Shown in pieces: positions 6,768 to 7,229 of a stretch of 7,229 nt of DNA. A program made the translations under genes and the position numbers. This stretch comes from Synergistales bacterium. GTDB taxonomy: Bacteria > Synergistota > Synergistia > Synergistales > Aminobacteriaceae. The notes below the pieces were generated by a model. The model had not been told where the DNA came from. It did not search any database and saw nothing but the letters and a program-made list of their open reading frames with translations. Location: NCBI GenBank assembly GCA_026002715.1, contig BOCC01000107.1:1-7229 (forward strand), given 5' to 3'. Within the stretch, counting starts at the first letter, position 1. Each line of letters starts with the position of its first letter.

Positions 6768-7121
6768 ATGCCGGACGCCCCGCTTCGCCAGTTGTTGATA
6801 AACCAGAGTATGACGAAGCCCATACTCATAATGGGCTGCGAGCGAAACCTTTTTGCGGCGAGCAGCCTTTTTTGCGTTTATATAGGCTTCAACCTCGGTA
6901 TTGCGAGAGGCAAGATACTGGTTCTGCTCGCGGCCGTGGCGGCGTGGTTTGCCATCAGCTTCGGTTTGAGGCTGATGGGGAAGGCCGACCCGTACATGAA
7001 CGCGGTTTTTCAGAGGGCGACGCAGTACTCCGACAAGGCGTTTCATATACAGCTTTATATGCCGTCGCGGAGTTCCGTCGGCGTGAGACCCCCCCTCCAG
7101 TCGGGGGAGGAGGGGGTGTGA
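6768..7121 (+). CDS. trbD: Conjugal transfer protein TrbD (VirB3 family)
   Basis: A small inner-membrane protein of the mating-pair-formation complex that normally acts with the VirB4-type ATPase TrbE. Residues 6-27 (LRQLLINQSMTKPILIMGCE) resemble the conserved N-terminal P-x-x-x-SL-x-x-P-x-x-x-x-G-x-x-R region. Two closely spaced membrane helices lie at about 27-43 and 48-67, followed by LMGKADPYM, which is very typical of TrbD. The family usually ends soon after this at 90-105 residues. Here about 15 further residues (SVGVRPPLQSGEEGV) are encoded by a G/C homopolymer-rich stretch, so the true end may be altered by an indel or assembly error. No Shine-Dalgarno is visible; the start is six bases after the trbC stop, so translation is probably coupled. 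A possible trbE start follows three bases after the stop. Confidence 0.85.
   Translation: MPDAPLRQLLINQSMTKPILIMGCERNLFAASSLFCVYIGFNLGIARGKILVLLAAVAAWFAISFGLRLMGKADPYMNAVFQRATQYSDKAFHIQLYMPSRSSVGVRPPLQSGEEGV
7091..7116 (+). repeat. C-tract/G-tract inverted repeat at the end of trbD
   Basis: CCCCCTCC (7091-7098) and GGAGGGGG (7109-7116) can pair as an 8-bp stem with a 10-base loop. The homopolymer content makes this both a possible structured junction before the next gene and a likely place for sequencing or assembly error. Confidence 0.4.
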
Positions 7122-7124
7122 GGT

Positions 7125-7229
7125 ATGTCTGAGTCTCAATCTAAAAATAGAAAAAGGGGAAGTCTACGGCATAATCGGCTTTTCCGGAGCGGGAAAATCT
7201 ACCTAGGTGCGCTGCATAGATCTCCTCGA
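7125..7229 (+). CDS. Start of a further gene, expected trbE, interrupted after about five codons
   Basis: An ATG at 7125 follows the trbD stop after three bases (TGA GGT ATG), where the VirB4-type ATPase gene trbE stands in RP4-type operons. Only MSESQ, about five codons up to 7140, is unique sequence. From 7141 the frame stays open to the window edge, but the bases are an inverted copy of metN read out of its own frame, giving a meaningless basic peptide (SKNRKRGSLRHNRLF). No TrbE motif is visible. The trbE identity is inferred from gene order alone. Confidence 0.25.
   Translation, partial: MSESQSKNRKRGSLRHNRLFRSGKIYLGALHRSPR
7141..7229 (+). pseudogene. Inverted partial copy of metN (Walker A region), with stop codon
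   Basis: These 89 bases match the minus strand of 4008-3920 at 87 positions. In the metN frame they encode residues 32-61, including the intact Walker A GFSGAGKST. The two differences are T to A at 7205, turning Leu53 into TAG, and A to G at 7219, turning Asn58 into Asp. Similarity stops sharply at 7140/7141 in the middle of a metN codon run and continues to the last base of the window. Whether a longer metN copy lies beyond cannot be seen. It may be a real duplicated fragment or an amplification or assembly chimera. Confidence 0.75.

Overview
The window reads as DNA from a diderm (Gram-negative-type) anaerobe. It encodes the outer-membrane-complex protein TrbG/VirB9, which needs an outer membrane, and also a fragment of an Rpn-like recombination-promoting nuclease/transposase relative of a type I associate with gut Firmicutes, Negativicutes and Synergistota. 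Synergistota or Negativicutes is my best guess, but the sequence does not prove it. I see no rRNA, tRNA, CRISPR array or complete insertion sequence.

Left part (1-4101): every gene is on the minus strand. From right to left these are metN (ABC ATPase with a C-terminal NIL domain) and metI (permease), overlapping by 11 bases, then a methyl-accepting chemotaxis protein, and at the left edge the first 72 codons of an Rpn-like gene that runs out of the window. MetNI would import methionine or a related amino acid, but the substrate-binding lipoprotein MetQ is absent; the chemoreceptor sits in its place. The 184-bp gap between metI and the chemoreceptor is rich in dyads, including a 20-bp stem-loop that runs into the chemoreceptor Shine-Dalgarno.

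Middle (4102-4389): a 288-bp divergent intergenic region with a plausible promoter for metN (TTACCA-17-TATAAG, minus) and a strong one for the right-hand operon (TTGACA-16-TATGAT, plus).

Right part (4390-7140): a compact plus-strand P-type conjugative transfer operon, trbG-trbB-trbC-trbD, with a start codon 3 bases after trbD where trbE would be expected. The products are an outer-membrane-complex protein, a hexameric traffic ATPase, a pilin and a small inner-membrane protein, all parts of a mating-pair-formation type IV secretion system. This suggests an integrated conjugative element or plasmid fragment.

The last 89 bases (7141-7229) are an inverted copy of the Walker-A part of metN from this same window (3920-4008), with 87 of 89 bases identical and one change creating a stop codon. 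It interrupts the expected trbE a few codons in. It is either an amplification or assembly chimera at a contig end or a real rearrangement, and it is the observation most in need of checking.
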